The notes: generated from the sequence alone by a model not told the origin. 54,366 nt of DNA from Desulfocapsa sp050291935 (GCA_050291935.1 JBNKKR010000026.1:1-54366), one strand, 5' to 3'; positions 1-8,738 are shown, counted from the first letter of the stretch. Numbers and translations are program-made.

Positions 1-222
1 ATAATTGTCGCGCAAATCGTCTTTAACGGTAAAAGGCAGTTTAGCAAGATCAGCAAGAGACTGAATATCTTCAGGTTTGACGCCCTTTGCATCCATCTTT
101 TCCCGATATGGAGCAACGGTTTTATACACACGTGCAACCAGATTCTTAAGACGAACCAACTGAATGGACTCAAGCCCAACCCGGGGCATGGTTTCAATTT
201 CTTCTTCCCAATATAATGTCAT
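1..222 (-). CDS. paaK: Phenylacetate-CoA ligase (AMP-forming), N-terminal part
   Basis: The first 74 codons of a minus-strand gene that runs off the left edge of the window. The peptide begins MTLYWEEEIETMPR and continues with LVARVYKTVAPYREKM and LPFTVKDDLRDNY, which is the characteristic start of PaaK-type adenylate-forming ligases. These make aryl-acetyl-CoA thioesters from arylacetates. It starts 18 bp after the iorB stop codon, so it is the third gene of an iorA-iorB-paaK operon. Indolepyruvate oxidoreductase and an arylacetate-CoA ligase together form the usual ADP- or AMP-linked aromatic amino acid oxidation route in anaerobes. The adenylation and CoA-binding domains are outside the window, so substrate specificity cannot be judged. 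Confidence 0.85.
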   Translation of the reverse strand, partial: MTLYWEEEIETMPRVGLESIQLVRLKNLVARVYKTVAPYREKMDAKGVKPEDIQSLADLAKLPFTVKDDLRDNY

Positions 223-240
223 TGTCTACTTCCTTTTAAA

Positions 241-819
241 TTAGTGCGTCTTTCTTCCGGCACCAAATGCCGCAAGATTCACCTCACGAAAACGTTCAGG
301 GACACGGGTGTTGATAATTTCTTCATAGACGCTCACATCCATGGGTAAAAATTTGGACATGGCACCCACCATCACCACATTAGCAGCCTTTACCTCGCCA
401 GCATCCCGTGCGATATCAAAGGCGTCAACCTTCACCACTTCAATGCCATGGCACGATATACTATCTAAAATATCAGCAGGATAAACAACTTGCCCATTGG
501 CCACAGCAGGCGGTTTAATCTGCTGGCTATTTACAATTACCTTGGACTCTTTATGTAAATAGGGAAGATAACGGGCAGTTTCCATTAATTCGAAGGAGAT
601 AAGAATATCGGCCTTTCCCGGCTCAATAAGCGGGCTATACACCTTTTTCCCATAACGAAGCTGGGCCGTCACCGAGCCACCACGCTGGGCCATACCATGG
701 ACCTCACTTTTTTTTGCATCAAAACCCGCTGAGAGTAGTGCATAGGCGGTTATCTCGCTGGCAAGCAAGATCCCCTGGCCACCGACCCCTGAAAAGAGAA
801 TATTTCCTGTTGCAGTCAT
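241..819 (-). CDS. iorB: Indolepyruvate:ferredoxin oxidoreductase beta subunit
   Basis: A 192-residue protein of the pyruvate-ferredoxin oxidoreductase gamma-domain type. The N-terminal NILFSGVGGQGILLASEI motif and the following KKSEVHGMAQRGGSV segment are the family signatures of IorB. With IorA it oxidatively decarboxylates aryl 2-oxoacids (indolepyruvate, phenylpyruvate) to aryl-acetyl-CoA and passes electrons to ferredoxin in the cytoplasm. The gene begins 2 bp after the iorA stop codon, so the pair is translationally coupled. The length is normal for the family and no lesion is seen. Confidence 0.95.
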   Translation of the reverse strand: MTATGNILFSGVGGQGILLASEITAYALLSAGFDAKKSEVHGMAQRGGSVTAQLRYGKKVYSPLIEPGKADILISFELMETARYLPYLHKESKVIVNSQQIKPPAVANGQVVYPADILDSISCHGIEVVKVDAFDIARDAGEVKAANVVMVGAMSKFLPMDVSVYEEIINTRVPERFREVNLAAFGAGRKTH

Positions 820-821
820 TG

Positions 822-2636
822 TTATTCTCCCTTTTTGCCTATTGCATCAAATTTACACAGCCCAAAACATTGCCCACATCCGTTGCACTGCACCTCATTA
901 ATCACTGCGTATCCTTTCTGTTTTTCTTTATAGCCTTTGGCTACCGCTTCCTCTTTGCTCATTGGTGTCCAGCTGATTGCGGGACATCCCAGTTTTACAC
1001 AGGCCTTACAACCACTACAATTCTCAAGTTTACTGAGATAAGGAACATGCACCGCTTTCTTCATCTCTGGCAACAGCACACAGGGCGCTCTGGAAATAAC
1101 CACCGCATACTCATCAAGCTCAAGCCCCCTTTTCAAGGCTGCCTTGCACTCTTTGATATTGTGCGGATTGACCACTTCCACATGTTTCACCCCCACCGCC
1201 TCACACAGTTTTTCGATATTTATGGCATTGGCGGGCTCACCCTTGATACTACGCCCTGAAGCTGGATTATTCTGTTGCCCGGTCATGGCGGTAATACGGT
1301 TATCAAGTATCACCAGCAGCGAACTCGAATCATTGTAAATCGAATTCATCAAGCCGTTGATACCGGTATGCATAAAAGTGGAATCGCCAATCACTGAGAT
1401 CAGTTTCCCCTTGCCAGCATCGCCAAGCGCCTTGGACATACCGTGGGCAATACTCACCGAAGCCCCCATACAGACACAGGAATCCATGGCAGAAAGGGGT
1501 GGCAAAAAGCCCAAGGTGTAACAACCGATATCTCCGGAAACAAACACATCTTTCATTGTAGAAAGATTATAAAACAGTCCTCGATGGGGACAACCGGCGC
1601 ACATGTTGGGTGGCCGCATGGGAAGTTCAATCGGTTCAAAAAGCTCAGGCACAGAATCAGGGTCAATGGAAGACCTGACAACGGCGGTATTGAGCTCTCC
1701 CTGGTTGGGTATAAAATCCTTTCCATGACAGCTAACGCCCATGGCCTTAATGTGGTGCTCAAGGAAAGGATCAAGCTCTTCCACAACGTAGAGTTCATCT
1801 ACACTTGCCGCAAAGGCTTTAATGGCCTGCTCCGGCAGGGGCCAGCACATACCCACCTTAAATACTGCAGCATCCGGGTACGCCTCTTTGACATAGAGAT
1901 AAGAGACCCCGGAAGTAATAAATCCACGCTTTGTATCCCCTTCTTCCAAGCGGTTAAATTCACCACTCTCGGCAATCTGTAATAACTCACCCATTCGCTC
2001 TTCTACGACCTTACGACGATTTCTGGCAAGGGCCGGCAGCATTACAAACTTGGCTGGAGATTTTTCAATACCGCATGTGGCATTGGAGTGTAACATCTCT
2101 CCTTTTTCAACAATACTCTTCACATGGGCAATTCGAGTGGTGATTCGAAAAAGGACCGGGCAATCAAGACGCTCGGAAAGCTCAAAGGCTTCCTTTAACA
2201 TCTTCTTTGCTTCTGCTGGATCCGATGGTTCCAACATGGGCAGTTTCGCCGCATACGCATAATTTCGGTTGTCCTGCTCATTCTGCGATGAATGCATTTC
2301 CGGATCATCAGCAGTTAACACCACAAGTCCACCACGAATACCGGTATAAGAAACGGTAAAGAGTGGATCCGCAGCCACGTTTAAGCCAACATGTTTCATG
2401 GTAGCCAGGGCGCGAACACCTCCAAAAGCAGCGCCAATGGCAACTTCAAGCCCAACCTTTTCGTTGGGAGCCCATTCGGTATACACCCCTTCATATTTAG
2501 AGAGATTCTCCATAATTTCCGTGGATGGTGTCCCTGGGTACCCGGAAGCCACTTTTACCCCCGCTTCATATGCAGCCATGGCGATGGCTTCATTGCCAGA
2601 CATCCAAAGAGAATGTTCTTCAGTCACGTAATTCAC
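822..2636 (-). CDS. iorA: Indolepyruvate:ferredoxin oxidoreductase alpha subunit
   Basis: A 604-residue thiamine diphosphate and iron-sulfur enzyme. The N-terminal pyrimidine-binding domain (GYPGTPSTEIMENL near residue 33) is followed by a TPP-binding domain with GDIGCYTLG and GDSTFMHTGINGLMN. At the C-terminus there are two ferredoxin-like [4Fe-4S] motifs, CSGCKACVKLGCP and CNGCGQCFGLCKF. This is the complete IorA architecture at the usual length of about 600 residues. It forms the catalytic core with IorB and makes aryl-acetyl-CoA from transaminated aromatic amino acids. It is the first gene of the minus-strand operon; the roughly 880 bp upstream must hold the promoter. Confidence 0.96.
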   Translation of the reverse strand: MNYVTEEHSLWMSGNEAIAMAAYEAGVKVASGYPGTPSTEIMENLSKYEGVYTEWAPNEKVGLEVAIGAAFGGVRALATMKHVGLNVAADPLFTVSYTGIRGGLVVLTADDPEMHSSQNEQDNRNYAYAAKLPMLEPSDPAEAKKMLKEAFELSERLDCPVLFRITTRIAHVKSIVEKGEMLHSNATCGIEKSPAKFVMLPALARNRRKVVEERMGELLQIAESGEFNRLEEGDTKRGFITSGVSYLYVKEAYPDAAVFKVGMCWPLPEQAIKAFAASVDELYVVEELDPFLEHHIKAMGVSCHGKDFIPNQGELNTAVVRSSIDPDSVPELFEPIELPMRPPNMCAGCPHRGLFYNLSTMKDVFVSGDIGCYTLGFLPPLSAMDSCVCMGASVSIAHGMSKALGDAGKGKLISVIGDSTFMHTGINGLMNSIYNDSSSLLVILDNRITAMTGQQNNPASGRSIKGEPANAINIEKLCEAVGVKHVEVVNPHNIKECKAALKRGLELDEYAVVISRAPCVLLPEMKKAVHVPYLSKLENCSGCKACVKLGCPAISWTPMSKEEAVAKGYKEKQKGYAVINEVQCNGCGQCFGLCKFDAIGKKGE

Positions 2637-3522
2637 CTATAAAAATTTTAAATTAAGAAAACAGTCAATTTCATATCTTATTCGCTGCAAACATGGTACA
2701 GGCCTTGTGTCAATTTTTCAGAAAGCTATTGGATAGTTACAGATAATATTCTTATTTATTTCGAAGAATATTTCCGATAAACCACACATGCCGGCTGACC
2801 ATTTTTGCCAATATCAGCAACCCAAACAGCACAGACTACCCTGAAAGTCAACCATCAAGCAAGCTGTTTTTTAAGTCCGCCTGCCCACAGATTTCATTTA
2901 CGCAAGCACAGACAAATCCGTCAAATTAAGCTTTTTTTCACCTGAAATAAAAAATGGTGCAAACTGGATGGTGTTCGTTTGTAGTGCAACTGCCAAAAGG
3001 GAACTATGCACCATCTTCACATGCTCTATCCAGATAGCGGCTAAACTCCAATCTGGGCAGGAAGTTTTTTATCAAATACGCAGTAACGGCAGAGGTGCGT
3101 CTCGCGCTCCACTAATTGCACGGATAATTCAGACATTGATCGCAACATGACGACAAAAAGCAGTGCACACAGTAACCATTCACAATTTTTTTCATTTATG
3201 ACAATCAAAAGATATCAATCTCTACAAGTGCAAGAGCAGCACCATTCAAACCCACTCCATCTTTTTATTATTTACATTGAAGTTTCAGACTGTTATGTCT
3301 TAACCCCATGGGTTAGGAGTAGCCACTCCCCCGCAGCTCAGTTCAACAGCATTTTATCAACTATCCCGCTCGGCTTAAACGAATTTTGTAGGGAATCAAG
3401 GATCTGAGCTTCTAACGAGTCTGTGGGTGATTTTTAGGCGGGACAATTGATAAAACGCTCTTAGTTATGCCATTAAATTTTAAACATTGATATTTACAAT
3501 GGATGTCGTTATAATATAAGTT
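2637..3522. other. Long intergenic region without a recognisable gene
   Basis: About 880 bp lie between the divergent starts of iorA and the HigB gene. Short open frames exist on both strands, but none has a ribosome binding site plus a recognisable protein. The stretch must contain the iorA promoter on the minus strand. ATGGTGCA and TGCACCAT arms about 44 bp apart (near 2952-3013) make a loose dyad. A better inverted repeat lies at 3348-3459 and is listed separately. The region is probably old accessory DNA at the edge of the toxin-antitoxin and IS-rich segment. Confidence 0.5.
3348..3459. repeat. 22-bp imperfect inverted repeat around a 68-bp core
   Basis: The left arm at 3348-3369 and the reverse complement of 3438-3459 share 19 of 22 bases, with a common ATCAA core and CCCGC inner end. 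The arms enclose 68 bp that do not pair obviously. The unit sits 64 bp upstream of the HigB start. The form fits a small non-autonomous element (MITE) or a remnant of a lost insertion sequence. It could also be a long regulatory hairpin, but there is no T-tract to make it a terminator. Confidence 0.5.
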
Positions 3523-3816
3523 ATGATAAAGTCTTTTAAAAATGTCGAAACAGAGCATGTTTTTGATGGAACTGCATCCAAAGCTGCCAGAAAATGCTGT
3601 CCGCAATCAATTTGGTCTATAGCAAGACGCAAGCTGGACCAAGTTAACCGTGTGCAAGAAATCACTGAACTTCAAATACCACCTGGGAACCGGCTTGAGC
3701 AGTTAAAAGGCAATAGAAAATATCAATATAGCATCCGAATAAATCAGCAATACCGTATTTGTTTTATTTGGGAGGAGGGCCAAGCATATGAGGTTGAAAT
3801 CACAGACTATCACTAA
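3523..3816 (+). CDS. higB: HigB-type (RelE superfamily) toxin
   Basis: A 97-residue protein starting MIKSFKNVETEHVFDG and ending RICFIWEEGQAYEVEITDYH, a near-consensus HigB/plasmid maintenance killer protein. The conserved LEQLKGNRKYQYSIRIN segment carries the basic residues of the mRNA-interferase site. Known members cut ribosome-bound mRNA. The toxin comes first, and the antitoxin frame overlaps it by 29 bp, which is the usual HigBA order. The length is normal and no lesion is seen. Confidence 0.92.
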   Translation: MIKSFKNVETEHVFDGTASKAARKCCPQSIWSIARRKLDQVNRVQEITELQIPPGNRLEQLKGNRKYQYSIRINQQYRICFIWEEGQAYEVEITDYH

Positions 3817-4147
3817 TAATATTTCAAGGAGACTCCCCAAAAATCGGCCTCCAACACATCCAGGAGAGATGCTCCTGGAAGAATTTGTCAAGCCGCTTAA
3901 TATCACGCAGACAAAACTGGCTCAAAAATTAGGCGTATCATATCCTCGTCTTAACGAAATCATCAAAGGTCGCCGTTCGGTAACACCAGACACAGCACTT
4001 AGATTATCTTATGTTTTGGGGATGTCTGCAGATTTTTGGCTTGGTTTACAACAGGACTGGGATTTATGGCATGCGATGAACAGCCCAAAGGCAATTGAGA
4101 TTAAAAAGTTGCAACCCCTTTCAATAATACAAGAAAATTTGGCATAA
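3788..4147 (+). CDS. higA: HigA-type XRE antitoxin
   Basis: A 119-residue helix-turn-helix protein with the HigA hallmark PPTHPGEMLLEEFVKPL followed by the XRE helix-turn-helix around LAQKLGVSYPRLNEIIKG and the ADFWLGLQ segment. It neutralises HigB and normally represses the operon. The ATG at 3788 lies inside higB. The conserved part begins about 17 residues later at LPKNRPP, where a purine-rich AAGGAG is present but no standard start codon, so the long frame is kept. Confidence 0.92.
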   Translation: MRLKSQTITNNISRRLPKNRPPTHPGEMLLEEFVKPLNITQTKLAQKLGVSYPRLNEIIKGRRSVTPDTALRLSYVLGMSADFWLGLQQDWDLWHAMNSPKAIEIKKLQPLSIIQENLA

Positions 4148-4390
4148 CCTGACGTTTCACTGGATTGCAGGGGGCTCATCCGATTTAAAGAATTTTGGTT
4201 TGATAAACTTTATTATTACGAATAAGTTTTTTGGAAACCCCTGCAACCAGTGCACTTGTCGTTCGGCGTAAACAAAAAATTGCTTTCTCCCGGATTTTCT
4301 ATCTCATAAAATAATATTAATACGATTTTTTTTAAGCATCCACCCACATAAACTTGACAATAATATCGTATAAATATTATATTTAGCGTT

Positions 4391-4746
4391 ATGGAATGGG
4401 AAATTTTAATCAGCGAAGAATACGAAAAATGGCTCAATAGTCTGCCTCAAAAACACAAGGTAACAATCGCTATCGACAGAAAGTATTAAAAAATATTGGC
4501 CCACTTCTTGGTCGACCATACGCAGCTCAAATTAAAGGATCAACAATACAAAATTTAAAAGAGCTTCGAACAAAAGTTTCAGGGCATTTATACCGCAGCT
4601 TATTCGTTTTTGATCCCGAGCGAAAAGCTGTTGTACTATGTGGAGGAGACAAAAGAGGTAAAGACCAAGTAAAATTTTATCAAAAACTCATTTCTCGTGC
4701 AGAATCAATTTTTGCAAAACACATCCAGAACACCAAAGCCAAATAG
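4391..4746 (+). pseudogene. Frameshifted Gp49-like (RelE superfamily) toxin
   Basis: Reading from the ATG at 4391 gives MEWEILISEEYEKWLNSLPQ and then a stop at 4487-4489. Shifting frame near 4460-4474 recovers the rest of a typical Gp49/DUF891-type toxin: VLKNIGPLLGRPY, IKGS, LKELRTKVSGHLYR and CGGDKRGKDQVKFY, ending at 4746. The two halves together give the usual length of about 118 residues. The antitoxin gene follows 10 bp later and is intact. The toxin is therefore either inactivated by a single indel or the indel is a sequence error. No slippery homopolymer sits at the junction, which argues against programmed frameshifting. Confidence 0.8.
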
Positions 4747-4756
4747 AGGTGAGGCC

Positions 4757-5053
4757 ATGAAAAATTTAGACAATTATATTTTAGAGAACTTTTCAGCTAA
4801 GGAAAGAGCTGAAATCCGACTAAAATCCAAAGAAAAAGTTGCAGCTATTCGGCTTCAACAAGTACGGAAATCTCACCATAAAACCCAAAAAGAAGTTGCG
4901 TTGGCCATGGGGCTATCTCAATCTGCCCTTTCTGAACTTGAAAGACGACCAAACATTACTATTAACGCTATGCAGCGTTATATCGAAGCGTTAGGGGGAA
5001 AACTTGTAATTAAGGCAGAATTTCAAGAAGGAAGCGAAGAATTATTACCCTAG
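4757..5053 (+). CDS. XRE-family antitoxin, partner of the broken Gp49-like toxin
   Basis: A 98-residue protein starting MKNLDNYILENFS. The ATG at 4757 is chosen because GAGGTGAGG lies just upstream and the family begins here; a longer in-frame extension to 4697 lies inside the toxin. The helix-turn-helix spans TQKEVALAMGLSQSALSELE, followed by the ALGGKLVIKAEF tail typical of antitoxins paired with Gp49-like toxins. The stop codon TAG at 5051-5053 falls at the junction with the IS630 remnant, so the last codon or two may have been altered by that insertion. Confidence 0.88.
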   Translation: MKNLDNYILENFSAKERAEIRLKSKEKVAAIRLQQVRKSHHKTQKEVALAMGLSQSALSELERRPNITINAMQRYIEALGGKLVIKAEFQEGSEELLP

Positions 5054-6115
5054 TGTCATGTCACACCTCTAATATTGGATAAAGCCGTTTCAGTTTTATC
5101 CGTGCATCTTTAGTGGTGAATTGCCAGTTGACCACAACCTTCATCGCGTTTCTTGCTGACTCCCATGCCTTGACTTCAGTGCGCATGACTTCTATATCAG
5201 CAATACGTCGGTTTAAGCATTGCCCGATCAGAACGTTCAACTCTATTTCAGCCATATTGAGCCAACTGCCGTGCTTTGGTGTAAACACAAACTCGAAACG
5301 ATCCCAAAGAGATTTGGCCTTTTCCGGAGCGAATGCCTCATACAGAGAACCTGGCTTGTGAGTATTCAGGTTGTCCATTACTAAGGTTATCTTTTCAGCA
5401 TCTTCGTAAAGGGCTGCAATCTTCTCAATGAAATACGCCCAGTCTAACTTTGTTTTACGTTCGGTCACATCCACAATTCGCGTGCCGGCCAGTGGTTCGC
5501 TGCCCATGAAAATGTTGCATGTGCCATATCGTTTGTATTCATAGTCATGCCGCGCTGGTCGCCCAGGCAAACAAGGAGTAGGTATTTTCACCTCATCAAT
5601 CAACTGGCGGGGCGATTCATCCATACACACCACTGGGAATTGTGCATTATAATGCCTTTTGTATACATCAAGCACTTGCTCCATCTGGGCTACGAAGTTG
5701 GCGTTTTGGTCGGGCGGGATGACCCAGCCGACTGTCCGCCAAAGCTTGATTTCGTTTTTTTTAATACGCGCCTGATAGTTTCATGCGAGACGCTGTCAAT
5801 ATAACCCAACTGAACAACCTGATCCGCCAGCAGACGTAGCGACCACTGTGCCTGCCCTTCTGGTGGGTCACTGCAGCTGAGTGCTACAAGGTGGGCTTCA
5901 AAATCACCATCTGCCTTGCGTTTGTAGACCCTTTCACCCTTTCGTCCATTGAGAGCAACGTCAAGACCTTCCTCAACAAACCGCTGCTTGGTTCTATGAA
6001 TCTTCATTGCACTGACCTTCAACACTTTGGCGATATCCTGTTCACCTAACGTTCTCGGGTCAGGAGCATTTTCGTCATAATTGAGAAGAATCAATGCATT
6101 GAGGGAATCAATAAG
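5054..6115 (-). mobile_element. IS630-family insertion sequence, 5' end truncated
   Basis: The left boundary is placed at the TA-GTGTCATGTCA junction directly after the XRE antitoxin, because IS630 elements insert at TA. The transposase reads on the minus strand. Its upstream frame stays open into the RAYT element that begins with GGGGTCGGACC at 6116, so the N-terminal 30 to 40 residues and the other IS end are missing. The RAYT element probably landed in or next to this IS. The exact left end is an estimate. Confidence 0.6.
5061..6094 (-). CDS. IS630-family transposase in two overlapping frames
   Basis: Frame one (6094 down to 5690, TTG start of an open-ended frame) encodes the N-terminal helix-turn-helix half (DIAKVLKVSAMKIHRTKQRF). 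The second (5684 to 5061) encodes the DDE half, with VVCMDESPRQLI, LVMDNLNTHKPGSL and PKHGSWLNMAEIEL. The join is at an A8 run on the coding strand (T8 at 5755-5762): a -1 shift converts KKTKSSFG into KKNEIKLWRTVGW, which restores the family consensus. Many IS630 relatives use such A-runs for programmed frameshifting, so the break may be functional. The N-terminus is cut by the neighbouring RAYT element, so the copy is probably inactive. Confidence 0.8.
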
Positions 6116-6181
6116 GGGGTCGGACCGAGCTAATATTAAGAAATAATAGGGAAAAGTCTTTAAATTTGGCCTGTTTTAAGC

Positions 6182-6220
6182 CTTAGAGGCCCATTTTTCC
6201 CGTAAAAATGGGCCTCTAAG
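6182..6220 (+). repeat. Perfect 17-bp stem-loop in the RAYT leader
   Basis: Positions 6182-6198 pair perfectly with 6204-6220 around the loop CCCGT. The stem has an AGGCCC core and A/T-rich inner end. It lies 30 bp upstream of the transposase start. RAYT and IS200/IS605 enzymes recognise such hairpins as single-stranded DNA, so a recognition role is likely. A rho-independent terminator is the alternative, but the following sequence is A-rich rather than T-rich on the plus strand. Confidence 0.7.
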
Positions 6221-6250
6221 AAAAATAAGAAATTGAGCAAATGATTATTA

Positions 6251-7054
6251 ATGCCGCGAGCAAATAGACACTATATACCTGGCTGCGCCTGGCACATCAC
6301 TCACCGATGTCACGAGCAGGAGTTTCTCCTCAAGTTCAGCAAAGACCGGGAGCGTTGGCGGCGTTGGCTCTATGAGGCAAGGAAACGATACGGTCTCTGT
6401 GTGCTCAATTACATGGTCACATCTAACCATATTCACCTGTTGGTGTTGGATACCAAGGAGGGAGTGATTTCGAGAAGTCTGCAGCTCATCGCCGGGAGAA
6501 CCGGGCAGGAGTACAACCAGCGCAAAAAAAGGAAAGGTGCCTTTTGGGAAGACCGCTACCATGCCACAGCTGTGGAAACGGATGAACATCTGGCAAGGTG
6601 TATGGTCTATATTGATCTCAACATGGTGCGGGCCGGGGTGGTGAAGCATCCCTCAGAATATACGATGAGTGGCTTTAATGAAATTCAGAGACCGCCGAAA
6701 CGCTACAGAGTAATTGATCAATCAGCGCTCCGTGAGCTTTTTTCCATGGGTGATGATGAGCGTTTCCGTAAGGAGCATCAGCAGTGGGTGGAGACGGAAC
6801 TGGAGGCAGAGGCCCGAAAACGCAAGGCGTTGTGGAGTGAAACAGTTGCCGTGGGTAGTGAGGGTTTTGTGGAAAAGATTCAGGAACAGCTGGGAGCAAA
6901 AGCTCGCAGCCGCTTGATCGTCTCTGGTGGAGAAGAGGGAGCCGTTTTGAAAGAGCGGCAGGCTCCTTACAGGTCGCTTTTTGAGGGGGAAATGGGGGCT
7001 CTAAGGCAGAATAATAGCTATTTTTGGGATGTTTGTTCTGAAAAATTAACTTGA
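6251..7054 (+). CDS. REP-associated Y1 transposase (IS200-like, RAYT)
   Basis: A 267-residue protein. Its start, MPRANRHYIPGCAWHITHRC, leads to NYMVTSNHIHLLV, the HUH metal-binding motif, and then to YIDLNMVRAGVV with the Y1 segment. The C-terminal 100 residues, rich in Arg, Lys and Glu, are usual in RAYTs. These enzymes nick and rejoin single-stranded DNA at hairpin repeats through a single tyrosine. The gene fills almost the whole element between the two GGTCCGACCCC ends, and the stop codon is 3 bp from the right end. It appears intact. Confidence 0.88.
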   Translation: MPRANRHYIPGCAWHITHRCHEQEFLLKFSKDRERWRRWLYEARKRYGLCVLNYMVTSNHIHLLVLDTKEGVISRSLQLIAGRTGQEYNQRKKRKGAFWEDRYHATAVETDEHLARCMVYIDLNMVRAGVVKHPSEYTMSGFNEIQRPPKRYRVIDQSALRELFSMGDDERFRKEHQQWVETELEAEARKRKALWSETVAVGSEGFVEKIQEQLGAKARSRLIVSGGEEGAVLKERQAPYRSLFEGEMGALRQNNSYFWDVCSEKLT

Positions 7055-7067
7055 TAGCTTGGTCCGA

Positions 7068-7140
7068 CCCCGTATTCCGTACCGACCCGTATTCCGCCCG
7101 TATTCCGTACCACCCGTATTCCGTACCCCGTATTCCGTAT
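7068..7140 (+). repeat. Five tandem copies of a CCCGTATTCCGTAC unit
   Basis: Copies of CCCGTATTCCGTA(C/T) begin near 7069, 7086, 7097, 7113 and 7127; the second is shortened to CCCGTATTCCG. Spacers are 0 to 3 bp. The first copy shares its CCCC with the RAYT end. The array ends 27 bp before the start codon of the sigma54 regulator, so it occupies that gene's leader. It is too short and too tightly spaced for CRISPR. Confidence 0.8.
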
Positions 7141-7167
7141 TGCAAATAGGCAACGGGAGAAGAGATA

Positions 7168-8738
7168 ATGACAGTAACAAACGATATGGATTATTTTCAC
7201 CAGGCTACAATTCGTATCTGCGGTAGCCTCGATATTGACGTTGTTCTTTCCGATTGTCTTGCATTCTTTGAAGCATTTCTTCCAATAGATAGTATCTCGA
7301 TGACGATCATCAACCAGGAAAGCCGCAAGTCTTTTAAGATCGCTTCACAACAAAACTCCAGGCTCAAACACGATCTGCCCGCGAAAATCTCGTATGATCG
7401 TGCTGCTATGGAACAGATGGAAAAAAAACGTAGCGAATCGATTGTTCTCATAAATGACATGGCAAATGACCTACCTGTGCAGTAATTGCTAAAAAGATGG
7501 GAATGTCGGAAATGTCGATGCTCGTTTTAAAACTCACTTCAGATACCAAACTCATCGGTACCGTCAATATCCTCGCCTGCGGTCTCAACCAATTTAATAC
7601 AGAGCATGCACGACTGGTTGCAATGCTGCATGATCCTTTTGCAGTAGCGCTTTCCAACACGTTGAAACACCGAGAACTCAACCAGCTCAAAGATAGGTTG
7701 GCCGATGATAATCAGTATCTTAAAAGCGAAATCCGGCAAATGGCAGGAGATGAAATAATCGGCAAAGATAAGGGGTTAAAAAGTGTGATGGAAATGGTTC
7801 AGCAAATTTCTCCTCTATCCAGCCAGGTACTCATCCTGGGTGAAACCGGAGTGGGTAAGGAAGTTATCGCCAACGCTATCCATTATTCTTCTCCAAGGGC
7901 GAACGGCCCGTTCATTAAGGTTAATTGTGGTGCAATTCCAGAACCACTGATCGACAGCGAACTCTTTGGTCATGAACAGGGTGCGTTTACCGGGGCAACG
8001 ACCAGAAAAAAGGGGCGGTTTGAGCGGGCAAATAAAGGAACCATTTTCCTCGATGAAATTGGTGAACTTCCTCCCCAGGCACAAATCAGACTACTCCGGG
8101 TACTGCAAAACAAGGAAATCGAACGGGTTGGCGGAAGCCGCACCATTCCCTTAGATATTAGAATTATTGCTGCAACGCACCGGGAACTCGCAGATCTTGT
8201 TAAAAAAGGGCAGTTTAGGGAGGATCTTTGGTTTCGACTCAATGTCTTCCCTATCATAATCCCGCCCCTGCGGCATCGAAAAACGGATATTCCCGATTTG
8301 ATAAACTATTTTATTTATAAAAAAAGCAAAGAGATGAATCTGCGCACTTCACTTGTCCCCTCGGTTACGACATTACACAAACTGCAAAACTATCGTTGGT
8401 CCGGCAATGTTCGCGAATTGGAAAACGTCGTAGAACGGGCTCTCATTCACAACACCTTTTCCAAATGCAGTGAAATTGAATGTGCGCATGGTAGACAAAC
8501 TCAAAGCTACCTGCCATTATCGACAATTGAACGGGCAGACAGTGATATCGTTGATCTTAATCTCGATCTTGCCATGAAGCGCCATATCGAATATGCGCTG
8601 GAAAAAACAGATTTTAAACTCTACGGGGAAAACGGAACAGCCGCTGTACTCGGCATTAATCCATCCACTCTTCGACATCGAATGGATAAATTAGGTATTG
8701 ATTACAAGAAAAATAAAAGGCCTGCTCATGTTGAGTAG
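7168..8738 (+). pseudogene. Sigma54-dependent activator (GAF, AAA+, Fis), frameshifted in GAF
   Basis: The ATG at 7168 follows GGGAGAAGAG. The first frame encodes 105 residues of a GAF sensor and stops at 7483-7485. A one-base shift near 7470-7480 continues as CAVIAKKMGMSEMSMLVLKL with the rest of GAF. The AAA+ domain follows with Walker A GETGVGKEV, the sigma54-contacting GAFTGA loop and Walker B GTIFLDEIGELP, then a Fis helix-turn-helix (TAAVLGINPSTLRHRMDKLGI). The combined length of about 523 residues fits NorR/FhlA-like activators. From 7497 the second frame could still give a 413-residue activator lacking most of GAF. It faces the MFS gene and probably regulates it. Confidence 0.85.

Larger units (their letters stand above)
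6116..7071 (+). mobile_element. RAYT (REP-associated Y1 transposase) element
   Basis: The segment is bounded by 15-bp inverted ends: GGGGTCGGACCGAGC at 6116-6130 and GCTTGGTCCGACCCC at 7057-7071, with one mismatch. Between them lie a perfect 17-bp stem-loop and one Y1-type transposase gene. Single-gene elements with conserved GGTC-containing flanks and palindromes are the hallmark of RAYT loci, which are usually domesticated rather than freely mobile. The right end runs into a tandem repeat. Confidence 0.7.

Noticed and set aside
714..1259. A 181-residue plus-strand open frame across the iorB-iorA junction
   Set aside because: It is antisense to two well-supported genes and shows no family features.
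1443..1982. A 179-residue plus-strand open frame opposite iorA
   Set aside because: It lies antisense within a strongly conserved gene, has no ribosome site and no recognisable protein; it is a shadow frame.
7068..7140. CRISPR array
   Set aside because: The units are 14 bp with spacers of 0-3 bp, far below CRISPR repeat and spacer lengths, and no cas gene is near.
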